Positions 1 through 8,800 of a stretch of 64,000 nt of DNA are shown here, in pieces. The notes beneath the pieces were generated by a model, which ran no database searches, had not been told where the DNA came from, and saw only the letters and a list, made by a program, of their open reading frames with translations. Numbering within the stretch: position 1 is the first letter of the stretch; each line of letters starts with the position of its first letter. The stretch is from Bacteroidia bacterium (GTDB lineage Bacteria; Bacteroidota; Bacteroidia; J057), in the NCBI GenBank assembly GCA_030430575.1, contig JAUIKF010000037.1, positions 23,295 through 87,294 of the forward strand, in the 5' to 3' direction. The position numbers and the translations under genes are program-made.

Positions 1-106
1 GATCCATGAAGTCGGTGAGGAAAAAGCCTCCTGTGAGGTGGGGGGCTTCTTGCTGTTGTACTGCTTTGGCAGTCGATTTAGGTGGAATTGCAGTGGAAGT
101 ATTCAT
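1..106 (-). CDS. N-terminal fragment of an unidentified protein, cut by the window edge
   Basis: Reading leftwards from an ATG at 104-106, the frame is open to the window edge for 35 codons and begins MNTSTAIPPKSTAKA, continuing with a Gln-rich stretch and then GGFFLTDFMD. The start is divergent from the monooxygenase gene at 417 and lies on the far side of a repeat-bearing intergenic region. Codon use looks coding, but I do not recognise the family from so short a piece. It could also be a chance open frame. Confidence 0.4.
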   Translation of the reverse strand, partial: MNTSTAIPPKSTAKAVQQQEAPHLTGGFFLTDFMD

Positions 107-162
107 AAGGAAAAAGGAGTATTCTTGTTATCTAGTGATGGTGTGTAAAAAGTTATTGCCAT

Positions 163-325
163 AACAGCAAAGCTGTCATTTCGACCAACGGGAGAAATCT
201 AACCATGTGGTTTAGTATACTCGTCGAAGCATATGGTAGCCAGCTCGTATAGCCAAAACAAAAGGGGATGTTGGATTTCTCCTCCCTACGCAAAGCCTTC
301 GGTCGTCGAAATGACAACTGTGTTG
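163..325. repeat. Dispersed inverted-repeat element, copy 1
   Basis: The element opens with ACAGCAAAGCTGTCATT and closes with GGTCGTCGAAATGACA. The terminal GTCATTTCGACC and GGTCGTCGAAATGAC are near-complementary, and internal GAGAAATC and GATTTCTC arms also pair. A second element with the same left end lies at 27695-28015. There are no coding features. This fits a non-autonomous REP/MITE-like repeat. Confidence 0.55.
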
Positions 326-387
326 TAAGGAAAGGATTAGAAATCCTTTCATCTCAATTCTAGGTCCAAAAAACTAATTTTTTGGCT

Positions 388-411
388 AAATTAGTATTTA
401 AATACTAATTT
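388..411. promoter_or_regulatory. Perfect 24-bp palindrome, likely TetR operator
   Basis: The left half AAATTAGTATTT is followed immediately by its exact reverse complement AAATACTAATTT, giving a 24-bp perfect palindrome ending 5 bp before the ATG of the monooxygenase gene. The downstream gene in the same transcript encodes a TetR-family repressor, and such repressors usually bind palindromes of this size at their own operon promoter. The assignment as operator is inference from symmetry and position. Confidence 0.65.
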
Positions 412-416
412 GCACA

Positions 417-1703
417 ATGATGAGCAAATCACCACGCGTAGCGGTAGTAGGAGCAGGCTGTTCGGGCCTTACCTCCATCAAAAACCTGGTTCAAGCTGGG
501 GTACAGGAGGTTGTGTGTTTTGAGCAAAATGATCAGGTAGGCGGAAACTGGGCCTTCACAGGAAGTGTCGGACATTCTAGTGTGTGTGAGACTACACACA
601 TCATCAGTTCCAAGCGGATGTCTGAATTTGAAGACTTTCCGATGCCAGCAGATTATCCTGATTACCCCTCCCACGCGCAGGTATTGGCCTATTTCCAATC
701 TTATGCCGATCATTTTAACCTGAAGAAGCACATTCGTTTTAACACCAAAATCGCCCACATCACCAAGCTCGATACCGAAGGCAAAGAAGCCTGGGATATC
801 GAACTGGAAAATGGTGAACATGAAGTATTTGATTATGTGATGTTGGCTAATGGGCACCATTCTGTCCCTCGTATGCCTGAGTTTGAAGGTTCGTTTTCGG
901 GTGAATTTCTCCATTCACATAGCTATAAAAGCAGTCAGCCCTTTGCGGGAAAGCGGGTGTTGGTGGTAGGCGCTGGCAATTCAGGTTGCGACTGCGCCGT
1001 CGAAATCAGTCGCGTTGCGAGCCATGTAGGCATCAGTATGCGCAGTCCACAATACATCTTTCCAAAATTCTTTTCGGGCGTGCCTACAGACGTATTTGCG
1101 AAGCAAACGGCGTGGATGCCGCAATTTTTGAGGGAGCCTTTGCAGCGCCTCAGTTTGCGGTTCATTCAGGGTAAATATTCAGATTATGGCCTCGAAGCGC
1201 CTAATTATTCTTTAACAAAATCACATCCTACCGTCAACTCTGAGCTGCTCTATCGGATACGCCATGGGAAAGTGCATCCAAGAAAAGGAATAAAATGGCT
1301 AGCAGGCGATAAGGTCCATTTTACAGACGGGACAGTGGAAACCTATGATGTCATCCTAGCTGCTACAGGGTATAAGATCACTTTCCCCTTTTTCGACAAA
1401 AGCTTTGTCGACTATGAGGAGGCCGATGAAATTCCGCTATGGCTCAGGGTCTTTCATCCTGAACATCGCTCTCTTTTCTTCATTGGTCTGGTACAGCCTC
1501 AAGGCTGTATATGGCCTTTATCAGATGCGCAAGCCAAGCTCACAGCGAACCTGATCATGGGCCGTTGGCAACTGCCAGAGAACTTGGAAGCCCTTGCCCA
1601 AAAGGATGCCGAAAGTATCAGCAAGAACTTTGTCGAAGGGAAGCGTCATTCGGTTGAAGTGCATTTTGCCCCCTATTTGAAATCACTTAAACGCCAATTA
1701 TGA
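417..1703 (+). CDS. Flavin-containing monooxygenase (FMO-like NAD(P)-binding oxidoreductase)
   Basis: A 428-aa cytosolic flavoenzyme predicted to oxygenate a soft nucleophile or ketone using FAD, NADPH and O2. The FAD dinucleotide-binding motif GAGCSG lies at residues 12-17. The FMO fingerprint FxGxxxHxxxY matches at 160-170 (FSGEFLHSHSY). The second, NADPH-binding GxGxxG is at 185-190 (GAGNSG), and a late ATGY segment is typical of the family. The length fits bacterial FMOs (about 430-460 aa). The stop overlaps the start of the TetR gene by 4 bp (ATGA), so the two are translationally coupled, and an acyl-CoA dehydrogenase follows. The 24-bp palindrome just before the start suggests repression by the TetR neighbour. 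The substrate is unknown, and a Baeyer-Villiger activity cannot be excluded. Confidence 0.87.
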   Translation: MMSKSPRVAVVGAGCSGLTSIKNLVQAGVQEVVCFEQNDQVGGNWAFTGSVGHSSVCETTHIISSKRMSEFEDFPMPADYPDYPSHAQVLAYFQSYADHFNLKKHIRFNTKIAHITKLDTEGKEAWDIELENGEHEVFDYVMLANGHHSVPRMPEFEGSFSGEFLHSHSYKSSQPFAGKRVLVVGAGNSGCDCAVEISRVASHVGISMRSPQYIFPKFFSGVPTDVFAKQTAWMPQFLREPLQRLSLRFIQGKYSDYGLEAPNYSLTKSHPTVNSELLYRIRHGKVHPRKGIKWLAGDKVHFTDGTVETYDVILAATGYKITFPFFDKSFVDYEEADEIPLWLRVFHPEHRSLFFIGLVQPQGCIWPLSDAQAKLTANLIMGRWQLPENLEALAQKDAESISKNFVEGKRHSVEVHFAPYLKSLKRQL

Positions 1704-2347
1704 CCACTAAACAGAAGATCATACAAGCAGCGATAGAACTGTTCAATCAGCAGGGCGTGATCAAAGCAAAAATTCAAGACATTGCCAAAGCTGCGGGAAT
1801 CAGCCCAGGCAATTTGACCTATCATTATACCACCAAAAAGGAGCTGATCCAGTCGGTCTATCGCTATATGATGAAGACACTGGAGGAAGTGGCCTATGGC
1901 AATCGGATATTTGTACAGGGGATAGAGGGCATGGACGTAGCGCGGGATTACCTCGCCCATCAGCTTAAATTTCGCTTTTTTTATTTAGATACATTGGAAA
2001 TCCTTCGCGAATGCCCTGAAATTAAAGAAGCCCATCAAATGCAAGTAGAATCAGAGATTGGCATCATCAAGAACCTCATCTATTTTGCCCTAGGCAAAGG
2101 GTATCTGATACAGGAACCCATCGAAGGTCACTATGAAGCGCTCGCCCAAAACACCTGGATGGTGCTTTACTTCTGGCTCACGCAACAAGCCGTTCGCGGC
2201 AAAACCGAATTTGCCGTCGAAGCAGGTATCCAAGCCCAGGCCACTCTATTTTGGCCATACTTAACAGAAAAAGGAATCACTTATTACCAAACAAAGTTTG
2301 AACGTCTGAAGTCTGAAAGTCTGAACACAGAAGAAGCTTTAGCTTAA
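1700..2347 (+). CDS. TetR/AcrR-family transcriptional regulator
   Basis: A 215-aa one-component repressor. Residues 5-55 form the TetR helix-turn-helix: a first helix rich in IIQAAIELF, then QDIAKAAGIS and the recognition-helix region NLTYHYTTKKELI. The remaining all-helical ligand-binding part is not conserved enough to predict an effector. It starts inside the stop of the monooxygenase gene and is followed after 35 nt by an acyl-CoA dehydrogenase, so it probably regulates both. The palindrome at 388-411 is its best candidate operator. Its last codons run into a GTCTGAA tandem/inverted repeat that spans the stop codon, so the C-terminal residues (SESLN) may be repeat-derived rather than functionally selected. 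Confidence 0.88.
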   Translation: MTTKQKIIQAAIELFNQQGVIKAKIQDIAKAAGISPGNLTYHYTTKKELIQSVYRYMMKTLEEVAYGNRIFVQGIEGMDVARDYLAHQLKFRFFYLDTLEILRECPEIKEAHQMQVESEIGIIKNLIYFALGKGYLIQEPIEGHYEALAQNTWMVLYFWLTQQAVRGKTEFAVEAGIQAQATLFWPYLTEKGITYYQTKFERLKSESLNTEEALA

Positions 2348-2372
2348 CCCTCAGACATTCAGACGTTCAGAC
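2304..2372. repeat. GTCTGAA tandem repeat with inverted copies across a stop codon
   Basis: Three GTCTGAA units at the end of the TetR gene are mirrored by three TTCAGAC-type units just after its stop. Transcribed, this forms a long hairpin between the TetR stop and the acyl-CoA dehydrogenase start. It belongs to the tandem-plus-inverted repeats found in many gaps of this window. Confidence 0.6.
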
Positions 2373-2382
2373 ATCTTTACTT

Positions 2383-4188
2383 ATGAAATACATCAATACA
2401 GACCACCTCCGCTTCCTCTTATATGAGGTCCACAACGCAGAAGAATTGCTTCAATATGAGCGCTTTCAGGCGTTTGACAAAGAAGCCTTTGACATGATGC
2501 TCGACACAGCCAAGGACTTGGCGGATAAAGAGTTCTTTCCCTATTACGTAGCCATGGACACAGACCCAGTGCGCTATGAAGACGGAAAAGTCATCGCCCA
2601 TCCCCAACTCAAGAATATCATCAAAAAATCTGCTGAGATCGGTTGGATCGGGGCTTCTTTTGACGAAGCGCATGGTGGGATGCAGCTTCCAAATACCGTT
2701 TTTGGCGCTGCGGATTTGATCTTAAATGCGGCGAATAACAGCGCTGTGGGCTACTTGGGCCTAACCTCAGGTGCCGCCAGATTGATTGCCTCCTTTGGCG
2801 AACAGTCCCTTTACGACACGTATGTGCCTAAGATGATGGCAGGCGACTGGATGGGCAGCATGGCACTCACTGAGCCACAAGCAGGTAGTTCGCTATCTGA
2901 CATCACGACTTCTGCTACGCCTACAGACGATGGGCATTATTTAATCAAAGGCCAAAAGATCTTTATCTCGGGTGGGGATCACCAGTGTGCGGATAACTTT
3001 GTCCATCTGATGCTGGCGCGCATAGAAGGCGCTCCTGCGGGCACCAAAGGCATCTCTTTATTTGTAGTCCCCAAATACCGACCAGAGGCAGATGGTAGCC
3101 TTACGCCCAACGATGTGACTACTGTCGCAGACTTCCAGAAGATGGGCCAGCGTGGCTACGCGACGACGCACCTCATGATGGGAGAGAAAGAGGATTGCCG
3201 TGGATGGTTGGTCGGTCAGCCTCATCTCGGTTTGAAATACATGTTTCAGATGATGAATGCGGCACGCATAGAAGTGGGGCTTTCGGCTACAGGTACTGCC
3301 TCTGGCGCGTATTACGCTTCTCTCCTATATGCACAGGAACGTGCACAAGGCAGAAGGCTCTCCAAAGACGGCCGTAAGAACCCGTCCCAAGAGCCTACCC
3401 TGATCATCAATCACCCTGATGTCAGGCGGATGCTTTTCCTCCAAAAAGCCATCGTAGAAGGAGCTATGAGCCTTTTGTTGGATTGTACCAAAATGCACGA
3501 TATGGCGGACGTATCCGAGGGAGAAGAAGCGGAGAAATACCATTTGTTATTGGAACTGCTCACGCCTATCGCCAAGACCTATCCTTCTGAGATGGGCAAA
3601 GTCGCTATCGACAATGGCCTGCAGGTACTGGGAGGCTATGGCTACTGCATGGACTTTCCCTTGCAGCAATATTACCGCGATATCCGCATCATGACCCTCT
3701 ATGAAGGGACTACAGGCATTCAGTCGCTGGATTTGTTGGGACGAAAAATTACGATGAAAAATGGGGCGGCTCTGCAATTGCTGATGGATGAGGTACAGCA
3801 GACGATGGAGGCTGCCATGATGTATGAAGAGCTGAAGCCTTATGTGAAGCAATTAGGGGAAAAGCTGGCCGTGACTCAACAAGTGCTTCAGCACTTGATG
3901 CCTTATGCGATGCAAGGCAATCACGAGCGCTTCCTCGCAGATGCGACCTTGTTTATGGAAATGGCTAGTACAATCGTCGTGGCTTGGCAGTGGTTGAAAA
4001 TGGGAACTGCGGCCAAAAAAGCCATGCTGGCAGGAGGAGGTGCTCAAAGCAATGAGTTCTATGCTTCCAAACTGCACACGATGAAATTCTTCTTCAAATA
4101 TGAACTTCCCAAAACCCTCACGCACGCCCATGTGCTGATGGACAATGAGGTTTTGACCATTGTAGGAGAAGAGGAGCTGATTAGGTGA
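2383..4188 (+). CDS. Acyl-CoA dehydrogenase (about 600-aa type)
   Basis: A 601-aa flavoprotein expected to introduce the alpha-beta double bond in an acyl-CoA, passing electrons to ETF. The central domain carries the ACAD substrate/FAD motif MALTEPQAGSSLSD. The C-terminal ACAD domain shows GGYGYCMDFPLQQYYRD and then LYEGTTGIQ, where the Glu is the usual catalytic base. About 130 further residues form the extra C-terminal domain of the larger, FadE5/AcdA-like bacterial enzymes, which explains the length of 600 against about 380 aa. It follows the TetR gene by 35 nt in the same direction. Whether it shares a substrate with the monooxygenase is unclear, and the chain-length preference cannot be read from the sequence. 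Confidence 0.9.
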   Translation: MKYINTDHLRFLLYEVHNAEELLQYERFQAFDKEAFDMMLDTAKDLADKEFFPYYVAMDTDPVRYEDGKVIAHPQLKNIIKKSAEIGWIGASFDEAHGGMQLPNTVFGAADLILNAANNSAVGYLGLTSGAARLIASFGEQSLYDTYVPKMMAGDWMGSMALTEPQAGSSLSDITTSATPTDDGHYLIKGQKIFISGGDHQCADNFVHLMLARIEGAPAGTKGISLFVVPKYRPEADGSLTPNDVTTVADFQKMGQRGYATTHLMMGEKEDCRGWLVGQPHLGLKYMFQMMNAARIEVGLSATGTASGAYYASLLYAQERAQGRRLSKDGRKNPSQEPTLIINHPDVRRMLFLQKAIVEGAMSLLLDCTKMHDMADVSEGEEAEKYHLLLELLTPIAKTYPSEMGKVAIDNGLQVLGGYGYCMDFPLQQYYRDIRIMTLYEGTTGIQSLDLLGRKITMKNGAALQLLMDEVQQTMEAAMMYEELKPYVKQLGEKLAVTQQVLQHLMPYAMQGNHERFLADATLFMEMASTIVVAWQWLKMGTAAKKAMLAGGGAQSNEFYASKLHTMKFFFKYELPKTLTHAHVLMDNEVLTIVGEEELIR

Positions 4189-4255
4189 TGACTTAGTTGA
4201 CCATGAAGGTTCATTCTGCCTTTTAACAGAATAAATTCTTTACTCCTCAAGATTT

Positions 4256-4321
4256 GCCACGGATTACACGGATTTCCACAGATAAATAAAAGAATCCGTG
4301 CTAATCTGTGTAATCCGTGGC
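4256..4321. repeat. Intergenic hairpin repeat (GCCACGGATTACAC family)
   Basis: The arms GCCACGGATTACAC and GTGTAATCCGTGGC are a perfect 14-bp inverted repeat, and AATCCGTG inside pairs again with CACGGATT. A shorter relative lies at 26661-26709. The position, 70 nt after the acyl-CoA dehydrogenase stop, would also allow a terminator role, but there is no T-tract. Confidence 0.65.
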
Positions 4322-4403
4322 TTATTCTTCTTTCATCATTAAAGTCCTCGCTGAACCGGGGGATTTATTGTAAATTGGGGCAAAATCCCACACTTTACCT
4401 ATC

Positions 4404-5573
4404 ATGAAGCTATTCAAACGCTTCCTTCGAATCCTGGCTTTGGTAATTTTGCTTGGTCTTTTATACCTAGGGGGCGTCATCGGTTACGCCTGGTTCTATG
4501 ATTTTGACCCACCGCCAACGGAGGTGCCTGACCTGCTAGGCAAGGCGCAAAAACCTGTGCTGGACAAAGATACACTAGTCCTTTTCAACTGGAACATAGG
4601 ATTTTGTGGATTGGGCGAAGCCGCTGACTTCTTCTATGATAGCGACAAATCGTCCTTCTACTCGGACGGAGGGACAAACGTACATACGCCCAAAGATCAG
4701 GTAGAGAAAAACTTGGCGGGTGTGCTCAGCACCCTTCACTCCGCGGTCAGGGAAACCGACTTTTTTTTGTTGCAAGAGGTGGACATCCGTTCTGACCGCA
4801 GTCAAGAAGTCAATGAGGTACAGGCGATTTCGGAAAAATTACAAGGATTTGTGGAGGCATTTGGGAAAAACTATGATGTAGACTTTATCCCCCTTCCGCT
4901 CACCAATCCGATGGGTGAAGTGCTTTCTGGCCTCTCCACTTGGAGCCGTTATCAGCCTGCTGAGGTAAAGCGCTATGCGTTTGAAGGCAATTACAATTTC
5001 CCCAATTACCTCTTTTTCCTCGACCGCTGTTTCTTGCTAGAGCGATTTCCCCTCGCCAATGGGACCGAACTGGTATTGATCAATACGCACAACTCTGCCT
5101 ATGATGATGGCACTTTGAGGCAAAAGCAGATGCAGCAGCTCCGCCAAGTATTGCTTGAGGAGTATAGCAATGGTAATTATGTCATTGTAGGCGGCGACTG
5201 GAACCAATTCCCTCCAGGCTATCAGGGGGTATATGCTTATACTCAAGGCAAAGGCCCTCGCATGATTCCTCCTAATAAGACAGACAGTAAATTCTTTGTA
5301 CCCAAGGACTATCCCGCCCAGGGCTGGCAGTGGGCCTACGATCCCAATATCGCCACAAATCGGGCTTTGGATGCCCCATTTGATCCAGATGCTACCTACC
5401 AATGCATCATCGATTTCTATCTCCTTTCCCCCAATATTGAGATACTTGAGGTAAAAACCATTGACCAACAATTTCAATTCTCAGATCACCAGCCAGTGAC
5501 ACTCAAAGCCCGGCTGGTAGGGCTGGCGGAGCCGGATTCATCGCGGAGCGATGGGGTAAGTTCTAAGTTCTAG
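4404..5573 (+). CDS. Membrane-anchored endonuclease/exonuclease/phosphatase (EEP) family protein
   Basis: A 389-aa protein with one N-terminal transmembrane or uncleaved signal segment (about residues 9-32), placing the catalytic domain outside the cytoplasm. EEP-fold motifs occur in order: FNWNIGF (metal-binding Asn), LLQEVD (metal-binding Glu), INTHNSAYDDG, VGGDWNQFP (the GDxN signature) and the terminal SDHQPV (catalytic His). Relatives act on nucleic acids, phosphoinositides or sphingomyelin, so the substrate is open. The gene is convergent with sprA. The final codons lead into a TTCTAGG tandem repeat, so the last residues are probably not conserved. No operon partner is evident. Confidence 0.85.
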   Translation: MKLFKRFLRILALVILLGLLYLGGVIGYAWFYDFDPPPTEVPDLLGKAQKPVLDKDTLVLFNWNIGFCGLGEAADFFYDSDKSSFYSDGGTNVHTPKDQVEKNLAGVLSTLHSAVRETDFFLLQEVDIRSDRSQEVNEVQAISEKLQGFVEAFGKNYDVDFIPLPLTNPMGEVLSGLSTWSRYQPAEVKRYAFEGNYNFPNYLFFLDRCFLLERFPLANGTELVLINTHNSAYDDGTLRQKQMQQLRQVLLEEYSNGNYVIVGGDWNQFPPGYQGVYAYTQGKGPRMIPPNKTDSKFFVPKDYPAQGWQWAYDPNIATNRALDAPFDPDATYQCIIDFYLLSPNIEILEVKTIDQQFQFSDHQPVTLKARLVGLAEPDSSRSDGVSSKF

Positions 5574-5605
5574 GTTCTAGGTTCTAGGTTCTAGGTTCTA
5601 GGTTC
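5561..5605. repeat. TTCTAGG tandem heptamer repeat
   Basis: About six TTCTAGG units run across the end of the EEP gene. Diverged copies in the same and inverted orientation (TTCTAGG, CCTAGAA) occur at 5794-5848 before the sprA stop, so the gap between these convergent genes can fold back on itself. Confidence 0.65.
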
Positions 5606-5612
5606 AGTTAAC

Positions 5613-5760
5613 GGGTCGGATTACACCAAGAGCCAACTCACCCCTTCGATAAACTCAGGGCAGCGCGTCCGGAAATCCGCCCCAGCAATTTAACTTGCTT
5701 GCTATGCAAGCTGGCGTGGATTTCCGGATTCGAGGGGCTGATTTGTGTGTAATCCGCGCC
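5613..5760. repeat. About 148-bp dispersed palindromic element, copy 1
   Basis: The ends are CGGATTAC and GTAATCCG; the interior has paired segments CCGGAAATCC and GGATTTCCGG and a central CTTGC-rich apex. The same element occurs in inverse orientation at 27801-27941, with matching segments such as AGCCAACTCA, AGCAAGCTGGCG and GGATTTCCGGATT. It is non-coding and consistent with a non-autonomous mobile or REP-like unit. Confidence 0.7.
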
Positions 5761-5860
5761 TCTGTCTTATCCACATTTCAGTCTTGAAAGAACATTAGGT
5801 TCTAGGGTGTGTTTCCACATAGAACTTAGAACATAAAACCTAGAACTTAAATTCTTCTTC

Positions 5861-8800
5861 CTAATTCGCGAGCGAGAAGCGAATCTTAAATCCACCACTG
5901 GTGAATCCTGTTCGATACGTGTTTGAGGTATAAGGCTTGGTGATGTTTTGCTTAAAGAAAAGCTGAATATTGACCCGTGTATTGATGACATAGTCAATCG
6001 TGGGTTCAAGAATCAGGTTAAAGCTCCCTTGGGTGTATTCAGGAGATAGATTAGAGTCCAGGGTCCGGTTTCGGGTACGGTTGTCACTAAGGGTAAAGCG
6101 GAACTGCGCGTTGAGGCTGTTTTGCAGGTCAAAATCACGGCCCAAGAGGCGGAACTGCGCATTCAGCTTATCTTTTCGCCAGCCAATCATCACAGACACA
6201 TCTTCACTTCGCTGTTCGGTAAGTTGCAAGGTTCCTGTACTGAAGCTCAAGCGGCGATCTTTTTTGTAGTCAATACTGGAGGTCACCCCATTTTTAAAAT
6301 TCATCTGAACCCCTAAAAGAGGAGAGAACTGCTCATTGATCTGTACCGATTGGATATTGTCAGTCGAATAGAATTCCTCAAAATCATTTCCATTAAGATC
6401 CTGCTTCGTCTCGGTATTGGTCACAAATCCACGCGAATCGACTTCTGCATTGAGGTTATTGCTAAAGGAACTCACATTATAAGTCGCGCGATAGGCATGA
6501 CGCAGCGTAAAGGAATTCATCACCCCCTTGAGGAAGGGCAGATTGTTCAGTCCATTGTAGTTAATATTCCAGTTGGGAAGGGGAATTTTGGGGAAATTGT
6601 TCAATTCAATATTGCTTGCCCCTGTGATGGAATAACCTGCCAGCAAAGCTGGAATCAAGACATCTTGGTTCCCTTTAGAATACCCATTTTGGAAGGCAAC
6701 CGATGATAGCCCAAGCGAATCAGCCCATGGATTGCGATCCCTTAAGCGACGCGAGATTTCCTCCCTACTTCTATCAAAATCGTCAAATGCCTGGGAGAAA
6801 TCCTCATTTTTCTCAAACGCTGTATTGAGGAAGATATAAGACATATTGAAACTCCCATTGACCAACTGATCCGAGCCTATATAAGCCAGAGAATCCTGGT
6901 TCCATCGGAAGAGCTCACTGAAGTTCTCATTGCGCATTCGATTCACATTGAAATCTATCCTAAAGCCTTTAAACAGCTCCACCGACGTACGTCCATTGAT
7001 CTGTTCATTGAGGTTCCTGGCATAGAAATTAGACAAGGTTGAATCTCGGGAAATCCAGCCGTTTTGCCCTGCCAGATGCCGTATGTCCTTTTGGCTGCCA
7101 AAGACAAACCCTGGCGTCGGCGGCAATGCGCCCGTCGGTTGAAAGCTCTCATCGTCAAAGGGCGATTCGTAGCGAAAATCCAGCCCAAAGTTATCAGTAG
7201 CGGGGATATAACCCGGTAGAATGGTATTGGCATTTCGGTTAATACTCAAGTCTAAGCTTTGCACACTGAAAACGATGCGCAACAGCTCCTGCCCAATGTT
7301 TCGGAGCGCCTTGAAACGAGACGTATCTTCCTCAGCCACAGGTCCTTGTGGCCGCTGAGGATTACGCCCTGCTGGCTTATTAGCTGACTGCCCCTTCTTC
7401 GCAGCCTCCTTCTCGCGCTGCTTGGCACGACGCTTTTGTTCCTTCTCTCGTGCCCGTTTATCGATAGCATCCATCAACTTCTTGATAGGAGTAATTTTGC
7501 CATATAACCCCTTCAAGTCCACACGGCCTGTCCCTTGCAAGTTTTGGGCATTGGAGATCGTTGCGCCCAGGGCCTTGTTGTTCTCTGGCGCCTGTGTCCA
7601 CTGGAAGGACCCTGCATAATTGACATTTCCATTGATCCAACTGGTCCAGGTAAACTTATTGAAAGGCATCTGATAGGTAAGGGCCATATTCTGGGTGTAC
7701 CCAATGTTACGCCCCATATTGACCATATTGTAGTGGCCCCGAGCTGTATCACGCCCAATCTTGAACAAGTTATCCCAAACAGTACCTACAGAGTCTTGTT
7801 CGGCAGGGGTCGCATCTTCATAATAGCCGCGCACCTCGTCTACTCGTGAAGAGTTTGTAGCGGTGAAGTTGACGCTGAGGCTTTGGGTCAGGTTCCAAGT
7901 CAAATTATAAGTTCTTGCCAGCTCAAAGTTTTTGGCGAAGGTAGGTTCTACTGATCCACCGAAAGTGCTGCCTGTCCGCATCTTCCTTTCTTCAAAGTCA
8001 CGGTTGCCGTGCAAGGTCATAGAAAAGGCATTGGGCAACAGGTTGAAGTTGAAAAGGGAGATCGGGTTTTTGCGCTTCCACGCTTTAAAAGGCTTTATCT
8101 CTACCGGTTGGAAATTGTAGCGATAATTGATCACAAACCTATGCTGCGTACGTCTCAAGCGCTCGACAAAGGCTGAACGGTTGAGCTGTTCATTATAGGA
8201 GAAGGTAAAATCAAATTTCTCTGCACTCCAAGGCATCTTCGCCTTGGGACCTTTGGGGTCAGGTTTGGCATTCGGATCTGGGAGCTTTTGCACCCGTACG
8301 TTATTGAATGAAACACTCTGGTTGCGAGAGTAGTCCTGAAATTCGCGGCGTGTACTATCCCGTTGGGGCTTCTCTTCAATGCTTTCCAGCAATTCTTTGG
8401 TGCGGATATCAGGTTCCCGTGGATTAAATTTTGGGGTAATTTTCTGCTCTCCATAGGTCACGTACATCGGCAGATTGATGCCCCAGTTTTGAGGGAAAAG
8501 TTTTCCTAAGGAGAAATTACCTGCCAAGTCGTAACGGAAGGTGTTTTCCTGGCTACGCTCGCTCACCTTCTGCTCCAATCCTCCAAATCCAGGTGTCCTA
8601 TTTGAAATCGAACCATTGAGGGTAAAGAAATCTGCCCCCTGAACTGAGAAATTGGCATTTGTCGCCCAACCAGAAGTCTTGTCAAAATCTGTCAAGCGTA
8701 GCTCATTGATCCACAATTCCACATCTACATCCTGTATCGGCGTAAATTCATCCGGACAGGGTCGAGGGTTCCTCGCACCTATCATGATGTTCCGCAGGTC

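Larger units (their letters stand above)
107..416. other. Intergenic region with a palindromic repeat and an operator
   Basis: No gene is seen. About 163-325 is a dispersed imperfect inverted-repeat element whose ends read acagcaaagctgtcatttcg and ggtcgtcgaaatgaca. The right end carries the 24-bp palindrome annotated separately at 388-411, so promoter functions for the monooxygenase operon probably lie between about 330 and 416. Confidence 0.6.
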
